DNA of 64,000 nucleotides from SSF53 sp036170535 (GTDB taxonomy: Bacteria > Spirochaetota > Leptospiria > Leptospirales > Leptonemataceae). The translations under genes and the position numbers were made by a program. The stretch is from NCBI GenBank assembly GCA_036170535.1, contig JAVHPJ010000243.1, positions 161,157-225,156 of the forward strand, read 5' to 3'. Of the stretch, positions 41,324 to 50,317 are shown in pieces. The first letter of the stretch is position 1. Each line of letters opens with the position of its first letter. The notes beneath the pieces are model-generated. The model did no database searches, had not been told where the DNA came from, and saw only the letters and a program-made list of their open reading frames with translations.

Positions 41324-42457
41324 ATGCCTCGTCCTCGCTTTGCGATCCTTGCCCCGCGTTTTGAAGAACGCGACGCCGTTGGCAACGACATGCTGGGTAT
41401 GCGCGAAGCGCTGCAGGGCGCCGGCTGCGCAGCGGAGCTGTTTGCACGCGATTGGGGCGCGGACGTCGGCGTCCAACCGGCGCGTACGATCCCGCGGTTT
41501 TTACGCGATCACCACGATTGTTTGATCTATCACTATGCAATCGCCTGGGACTACGGCCTCGAACTGCTCGCCGCTCCGCGCTACAAACGCATTGTCCGCT
41601 ATCACAATGTGACGCCGCCGGAGTACTTTACGCCTTTCAGCGCCGACTACGCGCGGCTGTGTCGGATTGCGCGCGAAGGCATTGCGCCGATGGTGCGCAC
41701 TGAGCCCGATCTCTTCTTGTGTGATTCGCACTACAATGCGCGCGAGCTGCTGGCGGCCGGCGCCGCGGAGACGCGGGTTTGTGTACTTCCGCCCTTTCAT
41801 CGCGCGTCGGCGTTGCTCAGCGCGCCCGCTGATCGCGCACTGCAGCGCGCCCTCGGCGTGCGCGATCACGCGGCGGCGCGGCCCTTTACATTGCTGGCAG
41901 TAGGTCGCGTGGTCCCCAACAAAAAACTCGAACGCATTTTCGCGGCGCTGGCGATACTGAGCCGGACAACGGAACAAACGGTTCGAGTCATTATCGCCGG
42001 CAAGCGCGACCCGGCCCTGGATGTTTACAATCGGGCGCTGGTACGCGCGGCCGAGTCCGCGGCAATTACTGAGCGCGTTTGGTGGCTGGAGCAATTGAGC
42101 GAAGCGGAACTGCGCACATGTTACGAAGCGGCGGACCTCTTCGTTTTGCCAAGCGAGCACGAGGGCTTTTCCGTGCCGCTGGTGGAAGCAATGGCCCTGG
42201 GAGCGCCGATTCTCGCCCATCCCGCTGCTGCGGTCCCTGAGACTCTGGGCGACGCCGGCCTGCTGCTCGACGCCGGCGACCCCGCCCTATGGGCCGCAGG
42301 CATTGCGCGAGTGCAATCGGATGCGCTCCTCCGGGCGGAATTGAGCCGCCGCGGCCGGGATCGGTACGAGCGCATCTACGCGAGCGAGCGGATTCAAGCG
42401 CGTTTTCTGGCCGCTCTGAAGTTCCGCGCCGTTGCAGAGTCGGGAGCCCGCCAATGA
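41324..42457 (+). CDS. family 4 glycosyltransferase (tandem copy 1)
   Basis: 377 aa GT-B enzyme. The N-terminal domain holds RFAILAPRFEERDAVGND and YHNVTPPEYFTPFSADYARL. The GT1 C-terminal domain holds VGRVVPNKKLERIFAAL and the retaining E-x7-E motif within EHEGFSVPLVEAMALGAPI. It transfers a sugar from an NDP donor to a surface polysaccharide or LOS chain. It is clearly related to the next gene over its whole length, so the two arose by tandem duplication. Start ATG 41324; the 3' end overlaps the next start by 4 bp. Confidence 0.88.
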   Translation: MPRPRFAILAPRFEERDAVGNDMLGMREALQGAGCAAELFARDWGADVGVQPARTIPRFLRDHHDCLIYHYAIAWDYGLELLAAPRYKRIVRYHNVTPPEYFTPFSADYARLCRIAREGIAPMVRTEPDLFLCDSHYNARELLAAGAAETRVCVLPPFHRASALLSAPADRALQRALGVRDHAAARPFTLLAVGRVVPNKKLERIFAALAILSRTTEQTVRVIIAGKRDPALDVYNRALVRAAESAAITERVWWLEQLSEAELRTCYEAADLFVLPSEHEGFSVPLVEAMALGAPILAHPAAAVPETLGDAGLLLDAGDPALWAAGIARVQSDALLRAELSRRGRDRYERIYASERIQARFLAALKFRAVAESGARQ

Positions 42458-43572
42458 CTGCGTCTCGGTTCGCCATACTCTTGCCGCGCCTGGAACGCGG
42501 CGACGCGATCGGTCATGATGCGCTCGGCATGCAGACGGCGCTGCGGCGCGCAGGGTTCGAAGCGCGCATTTTCGCGCCGCGTTGGGACCGCGGCCTGGAA
42601 GCCTACTCCGTCGATGCGCTGGGTCGCTTCCTGAGCTCGAACGACGATGTGCTGCTGTACCACTACGCGGTCGGCTGGCAGCGCGCCCTCGAATTATTTC
42701 GCGAACTCCGGTGCCGACGCGTGATCAAGTATCACAACGTTACGCCGCCGGAATTCTTCGCGCCGTACAACGAAAGTTACGCGGAATTGTGCCGGTTGGG
42801 CCGCGCCATGCTCGCTGATTTTACGCTGACGGAGCCGGATCTATTTCTATGCGACTCCGAATACAACGCGTGCGATCTGCGCGCCATGGCCGTCGAAGAG
42901 GCGCGTCTGGCCGTACTCCCCCCCTTTCACCGCACGGAGGCTTTGCTGAATATTGCGCCGGATCGCAATTTGCTCGCGCGCTTTGGCCCGGGCCCGTTCC
43001 GCCGCCGGACGAACATAATTTTCGCCGGTCGCGTGGCGCCCAACAAGGGACACTTGAATTTGATCGAGTCGTTTGCGGTTTACCGGCGCGCGGCCGATCC
43101 TCGGGCGCGGTTGCTGATCGCCGGTCGCCGCGATCCGGGTCTGGCCGCGTACAATCGAGCGCTGGACGAGCGCGTGGCGGAGTTGGAAATCGGCGACGCC
43201 GTACATTTTCTGGGCAAAATCAGCGAAGCGGAACTTAAGGCCCTTTATCTGGTCGCGGACGTGTTCGGCCTGCTGAGCCGGCATGAAGGCTTTTGCGTTC
43301 CGGCGATCGAAGCCATGGCGCTCAAGACGCCCCTCGTCGCTATCAGTCGCGCCGCCACGCCGGAAACGATCGGCGACGCAGGTTTGCTTTTCGACGAATA
43401 CGATCCGACCCTGATGGCCGCGGCCTTCGAAAGAGCTGCGAGCGACAGCGATCTTCGGTTCGCTCTCTGTGCGCGCGGCGCCGAGCGCTTTGAAGATCGC
43501 TTCAGTCAGCGTACGCTCGAAGCGGCGTTTCTGGAAACGCTCGGGCCGTTCAGCGGAGCGCGCGCGTCATGA
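42454..43572 (+). CDS. family 4 glycosyltransferase (tandem copy 2)
   Basis: 372 aa, paralogue of the preceding enzyme (RFAILLPRLERGDAIGHDAL; KYHNVTPPEFFAPYNESYAEL; AGRVAPNKGHLNLIESFAVY; RHEGFCVPAIEAMALKTPL). Its E-x7-E motif is complete (HEGFCVPAIEAM). The longer open frame upstream overlaps copy 1 by 169 bp and is not used; ATG 42454 forms ATGA with the previous stop. It ends in another ATGA overlap, so three transferases are translated in a coupled series. Confidence 0.88.
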   Translation: MTASRFAILLPRLERGDAIGHDALGMQTALRRAGFEARIFAPRWDRGLEAYSVDALGRFLSSNDDVLLYHYAVGWQRALELFRELRCRRVIKYHNVTPPEFFAPYNESYAELCRLGRAMLADFTLTEPDLFLCDSEYNACDLRAMAVEEARLAVLPPFHRTEALLNIAPDRNLLARFGPGPFRRRTNIIFAGRVAPNKGHLNLIESFAVYRRAADPRARLLIAGRRDPGLAAYNRALDERVAELEIGDAVHFLGKISEAELKALYLVADVFGLLSRHEGFCVPAIEAMALKTPLVAISRAATPETIGDAGLLFDEYDPTLMAAAFERAASDSDLRFALCARGAERFEDRFSQRTLEAAFLETLGPFSGARAS

Positions 43573-44822
43573 ATTCGTCGGCGCTGCGCGTCGCCGTTGT
43601 TGTGCAACGGTGTCATGCGTCTATAGCAGGCGGCTCGGAACGCTATGCCGCCGAACTGGCCCAGCTGCTCGCCGCGCGCCACTCGGTGGAGATTCTGACC
43701 ACGACCGCGCTTGATGCAGGTTCATGGGCGAATGAGTTGCCCGCAGGCGAAAGCCTGGAAGGGGGACTGCGCGTACGCCGTTTTCCGATTGCTCTGGGCC
43801 GGCGATCTGATTTTGTACGCGCCCATGCCGCCTTGCTGGACAGTCATCACAGTCTCGTCGCCGAGCCGCGCGAATACGCCTTTCCGCGTTTTGCGCCCGC
43901 CGCACGATTTGCGCCCTTGAGCCTTGCGCAACAGGAAGACTGGATTCGCTCCCAGGGTCCGCAGTCGCCTGAATTGATCGCCTGGATTCGCCGGCAGCGC
44001 AACGAATACGATCTGTTCTGCTTTATCACCTACCTCTACGCGCCTTCGTATTTCGGACTGATCGCGGCGCGCGGCCGTCCGATACTTTTCGCGCCCACGC
44101 TGCACGATGAGGCGCCGGCCTACATGGAGTGTTATGCGCAGGCGGCGCGGCTCGCGTCCCATCTGATCTGGAATGCGCCGGCGGAGCGGAGTCTGGCGAC
44201 GCGCTTATGGGGCCCTTTGCCCGGCAGTTTTATTGGCATGCACGTGCACTCCGCCCCGGCCGATCCGCACGTTCCGCTTCCGCAGGTCGCAGCCCTGCCA
44301 TACTTTTTGTACTGCGGTCGCATTGACGCGGGCAAGGGCGCGCGAGCGCTCATCGAAGCCTTCCGGCGTTGGCGCGCTCTGCGCAACGCGAAGGCCGAGT
44401 TATTGCTGATCGGCCGCCTGGCCATGGACTTTCGCAATGAACCAGGCGTTCGTTATCTGGGATTTGTATCGGAGGCGGAGAAGTTTGCCCTTATGGCGCA
44501 TGCGCGCGCGCTGCTTATGCCGAGCGAAATGGAGAGCCTGAGTCTGGTGACGCTGGAGAGTCTCGCCCAGGGAACGCCCGTTATCGCTACTGGCCGCGGC
44601 AGCGTTGTACGCGATCATGTGACTATGAGCGGCGGCGGGCTGCTCTACGAAGATCCCGACGGACTATTCCGCGCGTTGGATGAACTTGCGACAGATGATG
44701 CGCGCCGGGCCGCCTCAGGCGCCGCCGGGCGGGCCTACGTGCTCGAACGATTCAGCGAAGCCGCCGTGCGCGCTCGGCTTGACCAGGCCGTAGCGGCGGC
44801 CGTTGGCGCCGCCGCCAGCTGA
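43569..44822 (+). CDS. family 4 glycosyltransferase (third of the cluster)
   Basis: 417 aa. A different branch from the two before it: the N-terminus has QRCHASIAGGSERYAAELAQLL, the GGSE loop typical of GT4 mannosyl/hexosyl transferases. The C-terminal domain has YCGRIDAGKGARALIEAF, YLGFVSEAEKFALMAHA and MPSEMESLSLVTLESLAQGTPV. Coupled to copy 2 by a 4-bp overlap. With the downstream LOS-type GT2 gene (48107) and the ArnT-like gene (55786), it suggests that this part of the chromosome is rich in envelope glycan genes. Confidence 0.87.
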   Translation: MNSSALRVAVVVQRCHASIAGGSERYAAELAQLLAARHSVEILTTTALDAGSWANELPAGESLEGGLRVRRFPIALGRRSDFVRAHAALLDSHHSLVAEPREYAFPRFAPAARFAPLSLAQQEDWIRSQGPQSPELIAWIRRQRNEYDLFCFITYLYAPSYFGLIAARGRPILFAPTLHDEAPAYMECYAQAARLASHLIWNAPAERSLATRLWGPLPGSFIGMHVHSAPADPHVPLPQVAALPYFLYCGRIDAGKGARALIEAFRRWRALRNAKAELLLIGRLAMDFRNEPGVRYLGFVSEAEKFALMAHARALLMPSEMESLSLVTLESLAQGTPVIATGRGSVVRDHVTMSGGGLLYEDPDGLFRALDELATDDARRAASGAAGRAYVLERFSEAAVRARLDQAVAAAVGAAAS

Positions 44823-44824
44823 AC

Positions 44825-45346
44825 TCAGCCAGACGGATTCTCATCGAACAACGAGCGCACGTATTCGGGCTGTTGTTGCCATACGATCAGACAGCGGCCC
44901 GCGGGATTGGGCGCCGGTGCGCTCAGCGCGAGCATTGAACCCGGCGTAAAATAGAAGCACGCATCGCGATTTCCGGTGAGTATTGCCGCAGCGCGAGCCA
45001 CATCCGGGGAATGAAACACCCAGACTGCGCCCTGGCTCGCGTCGATTTCATAAAAAATCTCGAGGAATAGATCAAGATCCACGCCAGGCGCCAGGCGTGG
45101 ATCGATTTCCAGTTTGATGCCGCCGTAGCGTTTGGGATTCAGTTCGCGCAGCGTGTCGGCCATGATTGCGCCGGTCTGGCGCGTGCGGACAAGCGGACTG
45201 GTCCGAATTTCGCCCAGGGGCCATCCGCTGGCGTCGAGTACGCGCGCCATGCTGCATACATCGTTCTGGCCGCCGCCCGTCAACGCGCGGCTGGCGTCGA
45301 TGAGCCCGTCTTCGGCCTCGCCATGACGCATCAGGATCAGCTTCAC
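44825..45346 (-). CDS. sixA: histidine phosphatase family protein (SixA-like)
   Basis: 173 aa from GTG 45346, where the conserved KLILMRHGEAED begins (phosphorylated His8). Further marks: RALTGGGQNDVCSMARVL, IRTSPLVRTRQTGAIM and the second His in WVFHSPDVARA. SixA removes phosphate from His on phosphotransfer proteins (HPt or NPr). The longer frame starting at 45394 extends over the promoter region and lacks support. It converges with the glycosyltransferase run, 2 bp between stops. Confidence 0.85.
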   Translation of the reverse strand: MKLILMRHGEAEDGLIDASRALTGGGQNDVCSMARVLDASGWPLGEIRTSPLVRTRQTGAIMADTLRELNPKRYGGIKLEIDPRLAPGVDLDLFLEIFYEIDASQGAVWVFHSPDVARAAAILTGNRDACFYFTPGSMLALSAPAPNPAGRCLIVWQQQPEYVRSLFDENPSG

Positions 45347-45459
45347 CAGCCCGGACTGGCGCCCGTGCCTGACCGAGCAAGCGGAAAAGCGCAAAGCCCC
45401 CTGTTCAGATTGGGTTAAGTGTTGGACGTACTGGCCCGCGGAAGCGAATTTGTCGTCGC

Positions 45460-46389
45460 ATGTCGACGACGGATGTGGTCATACACAGCGAGGGCTTAAC
45501 GCGCTTTTACGGCGCGCGTCCGGCGCTGCGCGAACTCAACCTGGAAGTAAAGCGAGGCGAGATCTTCGGTTTTCTCGGACCCAACGGCGCGGGTAAGACC
45601 ACATTCATAAAGATCCTGCTCGATTTTATTCGCCCGTCCGCCGGGACGGTTACGATCCTGGGCGCCGCCCCGGCGCAACTCGATCGCGCGAAACTGGGCT
45701 ACCTGCCGGAACGCATCAATATCCATCCGTTTCTTACCGGTCGGGAGTTTTTGCTGTATCAGTGCCGACTGCTCGGCCTGCCGGCGGGCGAACGCGCCGG
45801 GCGCGTCAGTCGTTCGTTGGAACGCGTCGAAATGTCGGCGGATGCGGATGTGCGGGTGGGCAATTATTCCAAGGGCATGATGCAACGCATTGGCGTAGCC
45901 TCAGCTCTGCTCGGCGAACCGGAATTGCTGCTTCTGGACGAACCCGTTTCCGGTCTCGATCCGATCGGCATTGCGCGTATGCGCGAGATCATGCTGGAAG
46001 AAAAACAGCGCGGCGCCACGATACTCGTAAATTCGCATCAATTGCTCGAAGTCGAAAAAACCTGCGATCGCGTCGCCATTTTGAATAAAGGCCGCGTGGC
46101 CGCACAGGGAACACAGAGCGAGTTAAATTCGAGCAAAGGCGTGCGGCTGGAACTGGATACAATGACGGCGGCCGCATCGCAACTGCTGCGGACTCTGGAT
46201 CCGGCGGCGAAGATCGAAGGACCGCGCGCGGAGCTCGCCATCGCTGATCGCGAACAAGAGCGTCTGCTGCCGGCGAAACTGGTGGAACAGGGTGCGCGCC
46301 TTTTGAGTTACGCCGAACGCCGCGAAAGTCTGGAAGAAGTGTTTTATCGTCTGGTGAACGAATCGGATTCGGAGAGTGCGAAATCATGA
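45460..46389 (+). CDS. ABC transporter ATP-binding protein (ABC-2 exporter type)
   Basis: 309 aa. Walker A GPNGAGKTT (residues 40-48), signature YSKGMMQRIGVASAL, Walker B LLLLDEPVSGLDP and switch His in LVNSHQLLEVE. It is the CcmA/NatA type that pairs with ABC-2 permeases, with a C-terminal extension of about 80 aa. It overlaps the permease gene by 4 bp. The substrate could be an ion, drug or lipid; nothing in the sequence decides it. Confidence 0.92.
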   Translation: MSTTDVVIHSEGLTRFYGARPALRELNLEVKRGEIFGFLGPNGAGKTTFIKILLDFIRPSAGTVTILGAAPAQLDRAKLGYLPERINIHPFLTGREFLLYQCRLLGLPAGERAGRVSRSLERVEMSADADVRVGNYSKGMMQRIGVASALLGEPELLLLDEPVSGLDPIGIARMREIMLEEKQRGATILVNSHQLLEVEKTCDRVAILNKGRVAAQGTQSELNSSKGVRLELDTMTAAASQLLRTLDPAAKIEGPRAELAIADREQERLLPAKLVEQGARLLSYAERRESLEEVFYRLVNESDSESAKS

Positions 46390-47360
46390 ATCAAGCCGGA
46401 GCCATTCTGCAACGCATTGGCGCCATTACGGGGCTTACGTTTCGCGAAGCCCAGCGCCGACGCCTGGTCATTGTGTTTATCACCGGGTGTCTCTTGTTTC
46501 TTATGACGGGCGGCGGTTGTGCGGCATTGTGCATGAAAATGCGCGAGTCGGGCATCGATCAGGCGCGCGTGCAGTATGAGCGCGAGCTGGAAGCCAACAA
46601 CGTGCCGCTTGAACAACGCTCCGCGATGCTGGCGGAATTTGACCGGCGCGCCGGCGAAGACCAATCGCAAGCGCAAACCGGCGTGAAGACCGCGATGCTG
46701 GCCACGTCGTTTTCTATTATCGCTTTCTGGTCGTATGCAATCGCCTTGTTTTTGATTCCGTTTCTGGCATTCAGCGACTTTCAGAACAATACGCACATTC
46801 TTACGCTTTCGCGACCCGTACAACGCTGGGAATACCTGGCGGGGCGCATCCTCGGCATGACGGCGATTGTATTTGCGAGCATGCTCTTGTTGCTGCTGTT
46901 CGCCAATCCGATGCTGCGCGTCACCACTGGCGCCTGGGGCTGGGAGCTCCTGGTCGGCGCGGCGATTCTCGCGGAGGGACTGTTTCTGTGGATTGCGCTG
47001 ATCACCTTGTTTACCCTGGCGGTCGGACGTCTGCCGGCCATCTTTATCGGGGTCGCGGTGATCATCCTGAGTTCCGTGCCGGCGCCCTGGCTCTTGCAAG
47101 ATCAAACGGGCGAGGGCCTGTGGGGCGGCATATTGTATGCTTTGGGTTACGGTCTGCCGCAACTGGGCGTAAACTTCTTCTACGCCTTTGCGGAAGTGCT
47201 CAAAGCCGTTCCGGAAGTAAACCAGGCGATGCAACAGCAGGGCATCGGGCGAATCGGCAACCATGTCGGACCGGTTTCCCTGGGCATTAATGCGGTCTGG
47301 ATTGCTTTATGCTGGGCGGCGAATCTATATATCTTTAAACGACGTGAAGTAAACGCCTGA
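46386..47360 (+). CDS. ABC-2 type permease
   Basis: 324 aa with six predicted helices. A large hydrophilic loop lies between helix 1 (LVIVFITGCLLFLMTGG) and helix 2 (MLATSFSIIAFWSYAIALFLI). The cytoplasmic segment LTLSRPVQRWEYLAGRILGM is characteristic of this permease family. The start overlaps the ATPase stop by ATGA. Together they form a minimal exporter. Confidence 0.88.
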   Translation: MNQAGAILQRIGAITGLTFREAQRRRLVIVFITGCLLFLMTGGGCAALCMKMRESGIDQARVQYERELEANNVPLEQRSAMLAEFDRRAGEDQSQAQTGVKTAMLATSFSIIAFWSYAIALFLIPFLAFSDFQNNTHILTLSRPVQRWEYLAGRILGMTAIVFASMLLLLLFANPMLRVTTGAWGWELLVGAAILAEGLFLWIALITLFTLAVGRLPAIFIGVAVIILSSVPAPWLLQDQTGEGLWGGILYALGYGLPQLGVNFFYAFAEVLKAVPEVNQAMQQQGIGRIGNHVGPVSLGINAVWIALCWAANLYIFKRREVNA

Positions 47361-47406
47361 CGCCGTTCTTGACAGGAGCGCGCGGCTTCCATAACATAAT
47401 CCCAGC

Positions 47407-48099
47407 GTGAGCCAGCCGACCTTACAGCAGATTAACGAAAACATCGCCATAGCGGTGCAGAATGGTCGTTACCTGACCCTGAAAACCCACCGGATGACGA
47501 ACATGGTGGAGCAGCACATCAGCCATGCGGTCGAAAGCATTCTGGATAAGAATCAACGCCCGCAACTGGTCACCACCGTGTATACCATCCTGAAAGAGCT
47601 GGTGATCAATGGTTGCAAGGCCAACCAGAAACGCGTTTTTTTCGAAGAGCGTGGCCTGAACATTCTGAACCCGGAAGATTACGAGAAGGGTAACGAAGAG
47701 TACAAGAAGATTTTCAGCGAACAAATGGCCTACGAATACGGCGTCAAGGCCCGTCTCAAAGGATATTATGTCATGATCGATTTCGCCTTCGATCTGGACG
47801 GGCTCACGCTGGAGGTCGTCAACAATGCCGGCATCGCAACGCAAGAAGAGCATATGATGCGCGAAAAACTCAAAAAGGCCATGAGCTATAACGACATCGC
47901 CGAGTTCTATATGGATCAGGCCATGAGCGGGGAAGCGGAAGGCGCCGGTCTCGGCATTGCGCTCATAATCATCTTGCTCAAAGGCGAAAACGTCGATCCC
48001 AATCTGTTTCGCATTGTAACCGAGAAAGACAAGACGGTCGCCCGTCTGGAAATCCCCTTCACCGAAAACTTCGTCAGCAAACGCACTGCGCGCGCCTGA
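47407..48099 (+). CDS. GHKL-like ATP-binding protein (spirochaete conserved; SiaB-like)
   Basis: 230 aa from GTG 47407. The N-box-like motif is KELVINGCKAN (residues 63-73), and the glycine-rich lid motif EGAGLGIALII (178-188) resembles the GxGLG of GHKL ATPases; the usual DxG of the G1 box is NNAG (139-142). There is no His-kinase dimerisation domain or phospho-acceptor His region. Proteins of this kind act as Ser kinases/anti-sigma factors on STAS partners. A STAS gene is in the window (21486) but not adjacent. An NDP-sugar transferase gene follows after 7 bp. Confidence 0.65.
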   Translation: MSQPTLQQINENIAIAVQNGRYLTLKTHRMTNMVEQHISHAVESILDKNQRPQLVTTVYTILKELVINGCKANQKRVFFEERGLNILNPEDYEKGNEEYKKIFSEQMAYEYGVKARLKGYYVMIDFAFDLDGLTLEVVNNAGIATQEEHMMREKLKKAMSYNDIAEFYMDQAMSGEAEGAGLGIALIIILLKGENVDPNLFRIVTEKDKTVARLEIPFTENFVSKRTARA

Positions 48100-48106
48100 G
48101 GCCGGC

Positions 48107-49066
48107 ATGGCCCGTCCGCGCCCCGCCTCCAAAAAAAGCGCCGCTCCGGTGCGACTGTCCGTATGCATAATCACGCTCAACGAAGCGGCGCGGTTGAGCC
48201 GCTGTCTTGCTTCGGCGGCCTTTGCCGATGAAATTCTCGTCGTGGATAGCGGCAGTACGGATGCAACGCAGAGCATCGCTCGCCGCGCAGGCGCCCGCGT
48301 GCTTGTGCGACCCTTCGACGGATATATTGCGCAGAAGAACTTCGCGATCCGGCAATGCCGCGGGGACTGGATCTTTATACTTGATGCCGACGAGGTGATT
48401 TCGGCCGAGCTGGCGCGCGAGTTGCGCGCGATCGCGGATGCGTCCCTCGACGCGGGCGCCGCTCCGGCGTACGTCGCGTATCGGGCGCCCCGCCTGACGT
48501 ATTACCTGGGCCGCTGGTTGCGGCGCGGATGGTATCCGGATTATAATATGCGCTTAATGCGTCGCGGGCGGGCGCGGCTCAAGGGCGGGTCGGTGCACGA
48601 AACTGGCGCGGCGGAAGGCGCGGTGGGGACCTTGCTCAACCCGATCGAGCACTACAGCTATCGGGATATTGGCGATCACGTCGCACGCATGAACCGCTAC
48701 GCCGAACTGGTTGCGCGGGACAAATACGCGCAGGGCAAACGCTCGACGCCCGGCGGCGCGCTGCTGCGGGGCGTCTGGAAATTCTTCGTGCTCTATGTGT
48801 TACGCGGCGCTTTCCTGGAAGGGCGCGCCGGCCTGGCCATGGCGGCGCTGGCGGGCGTGTATAATTTTTTGAAGTACGTCCGGCTGTGGGAATTAAACTC
48901 GACGTTTCCCGATTACCGTGATTCCGAGAAGCGCGCCCCGGGGGCTCTCGCGGCTGCGGGCCTGAAGTCCAATGAGCAAGATCAAGCAGATGTTAAAGCG
49001 CTACGAGTGCCCCGCGGACGCGATCGCCGCCGCGCCCCGGGCGTCCGATCAAAGCGCAAACGCTGA
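48107..49066 (+). CDS. family 2 glycosyltransferase (WaaE/LOS-core type)
   Basis: 319 aa. GT-A fold: SVCIITLNEAARLSRCL near the N-terminus, EILVVDSGSTDAT, donor/metal motif DADEV (residues 93-97), then a family block GWYPDYNMRLMRRG and HYSYRDIGDHVARMNRYAEL typical of WaaE-type beta-1,4-glucosyltransferases that add a sugar to the LPS core. The C-terminal 35 residues are basic and low-complexity (RGRDRRRAPGVRSKRKR) and lie in the 95-bp overlap with the next gene, so they may not be conserved. Start ATG 48107. Confidence 0.86.
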   Translation: MARPRPASKKSAAPVRLSVCIITLNEAARLSRCLASAAFADEILVVDSGSTDATQSIARRAGARVLVRPFDGYIAQKNFAIRQCRGDWIFILDADEVISAELARELRAIADASLDAGAAPAYVAYRAPRLTYYLGRWLRRGWYPDYNMRLMRRGRARLKGGSVHETGAAEGAVGTLLNPIEHYSYRDIGDHVARMNRYAELVARDKYAQGKRSTPGGALLRGVWKFFVLYVLRGAFLEGRAGLAMAALAGVYNFLKYVRLWELNSTFPDYRDSEKRAPGALAAAGLKSNEQDQADVKALRVPRGRDRRRAPGVRSKRKR

Positions 49067-50282
49067 ACCGTCTGCGTCTGCGTCTGCGTCCGCACTTGCG
49101 CACACGGAACTATTTGATCGCAAACTGATCGCCCTGGGCCCGGCGGCCTTTGTGTATCATGCGCGTCACCAGGAACTGACAGCCGGGGGCCCGCAGCTCA
49201 GCGAATATTTTCCCTTGCGACTCAGCGGTCTTCTGGAGCTCGCACTCTGGCCGCAGCCGGAGGCCCTGCATCCGGAAGAAGCGTTGTTTCTCGATACGGA
49301 AACGACCGGATTATCGCGGGGGACCGGAACCACGCCGTTCTTGATCGGACTGGCGTATTTTCGCGGCCGTGAAATTTGCGTAGAACAAATCTATATGAAC
49401 GGTCCCGGCGGCGAGGCCGACTGCCTTGCCTACCTGCTGGAACGCTTGGGTGAATTTCGCTACCTGGTCACCTACAACGGCCGCTCCTTTGACGCGCCGA
49501 TTTTACGCAACCGACTCACCCTGCATCGTAAAGGAACATTGCCGCCTATTCTACATTTTGATTTGCTGCACGTTTACCGCCGCATGTTTCCGCGCGGGAG
49601 CATAGCGAGTTATAAGCAGCCCGAGCTGGAACGCGAGATGCTCGCACTGGAACGCACGGACGATTTGCCGGGCGCGGAAATCCCGCAGATCTATTTTGAC
49701 TACGTCAAATACGGCCACGACGCCGGCATGAGCCGCATTTTTGAGCACAATGAGCGCGACCTGGTCGGCCTGGCATTTTTGTTTCTGGAAGCCCTGCGCA
49801 GTTACGCGGCGCGGGACGGCGCCCGCGCGGCCCTGCGCAGCGGCATTGCGCGCATCCTGCTGAGAAATCGCCGCGAACCGGAGGCGCTGGGTTTGTTGCG
49901 CGGGCTGGAAGCCGAACGCGCCGAAGAATCGACGCCAGCGCCTGCGTCGATCGGCGATCTGGACATGGCGGAAGATCTGCGCTATCGCGACCTGTTGCTG
50001 CTCGGTCGCTTGCTTGCGCGGCGCGGCGAAATCGAAGAAGCGCTTGAGGCGTACCAATTACTGGTTGCGCGCTACGACTGTCCCTTTGCGCGCATGGCGC
50101 TGGCGAAACTCTACGAGCACAAATTGCGCGATTTTCGGGCGGCGCTCGAACAATGCCGTGCGTTATTGGTCCGCCCGGACGATGCACGGCCCGGACCCGC
50201 TACCGGTCCCTACGCGCCGGAGGAACTTGAGCGGCGCGTGAATCGCCTGGAACGAAAATCGAGCTTGACGCAAAGTGAGTAG
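48972..50282 (+). CDS. mrfB: MrfB/YprB-like 3'-5' exonuclease (DEDDh, RNase H-like) with TPR tail
   Basis: 436 aa. An N-terminal low-complexity linker (SASASASALA) precedes an RNase-H-like exonuclease domain: LFLDTETTGLSRGTGTTPFL (Asp108, Glu110), YNGRSFDAPILRNRL (Asp175) and HNERDLVGL (His260, Asp264). These are all five residues of a DEDDh site. The C-terminal part has TPR-like helices (EIEEALEAYQLLVARYDCPF). In Bacillus subtilis the same protein (YprB/MrfB) works with helicase MrfA in mitomycin C repair; an MrfA homologue is 3.2 kb downstream. The start overlaps the glycosyltransferase gene by 95 bp. Confidence 0.82.
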   Translation: MSKIKQMLKRYECPADAIAAAPRASDQSANAEPSASASASALAHTELFDRKLIALGPAAFVYHARHQELTAGGPQLSEYFPLRLSGLLELALWPQPEALHPEEALFLDTETTGLSRGTGTTPFLIGLAYFRGREICVEQIYMNGPGGEADCLAYLLERLGEFRYLVTYNGRSFDAPILRNRLTLHRKGTLPPILHFDLLHVYRRMFPRGSIASYKQPELEREMLALERTDDLPGAEIPQIYFDYVKYGHDAGMSRIFEHNERDLVGLAFLFLEALRSYAARDGARAALRSGIARILLRNRREPEALGLLRGLEAERAEESTPAPASIGDLDMAEDLRYRDLLLLGRLLARRGEIEEALEAYQLLVARYDCPFARMALAKLYEHKLRDFRAALEQCRALLVRPDDARPGPATGPYAPEELERRVNRLERKSSLTQSE

Positions 50283-50317
50283 ACAGAGCGCGCACGGCGC
50301 AGTCAAACTGGCGCACC

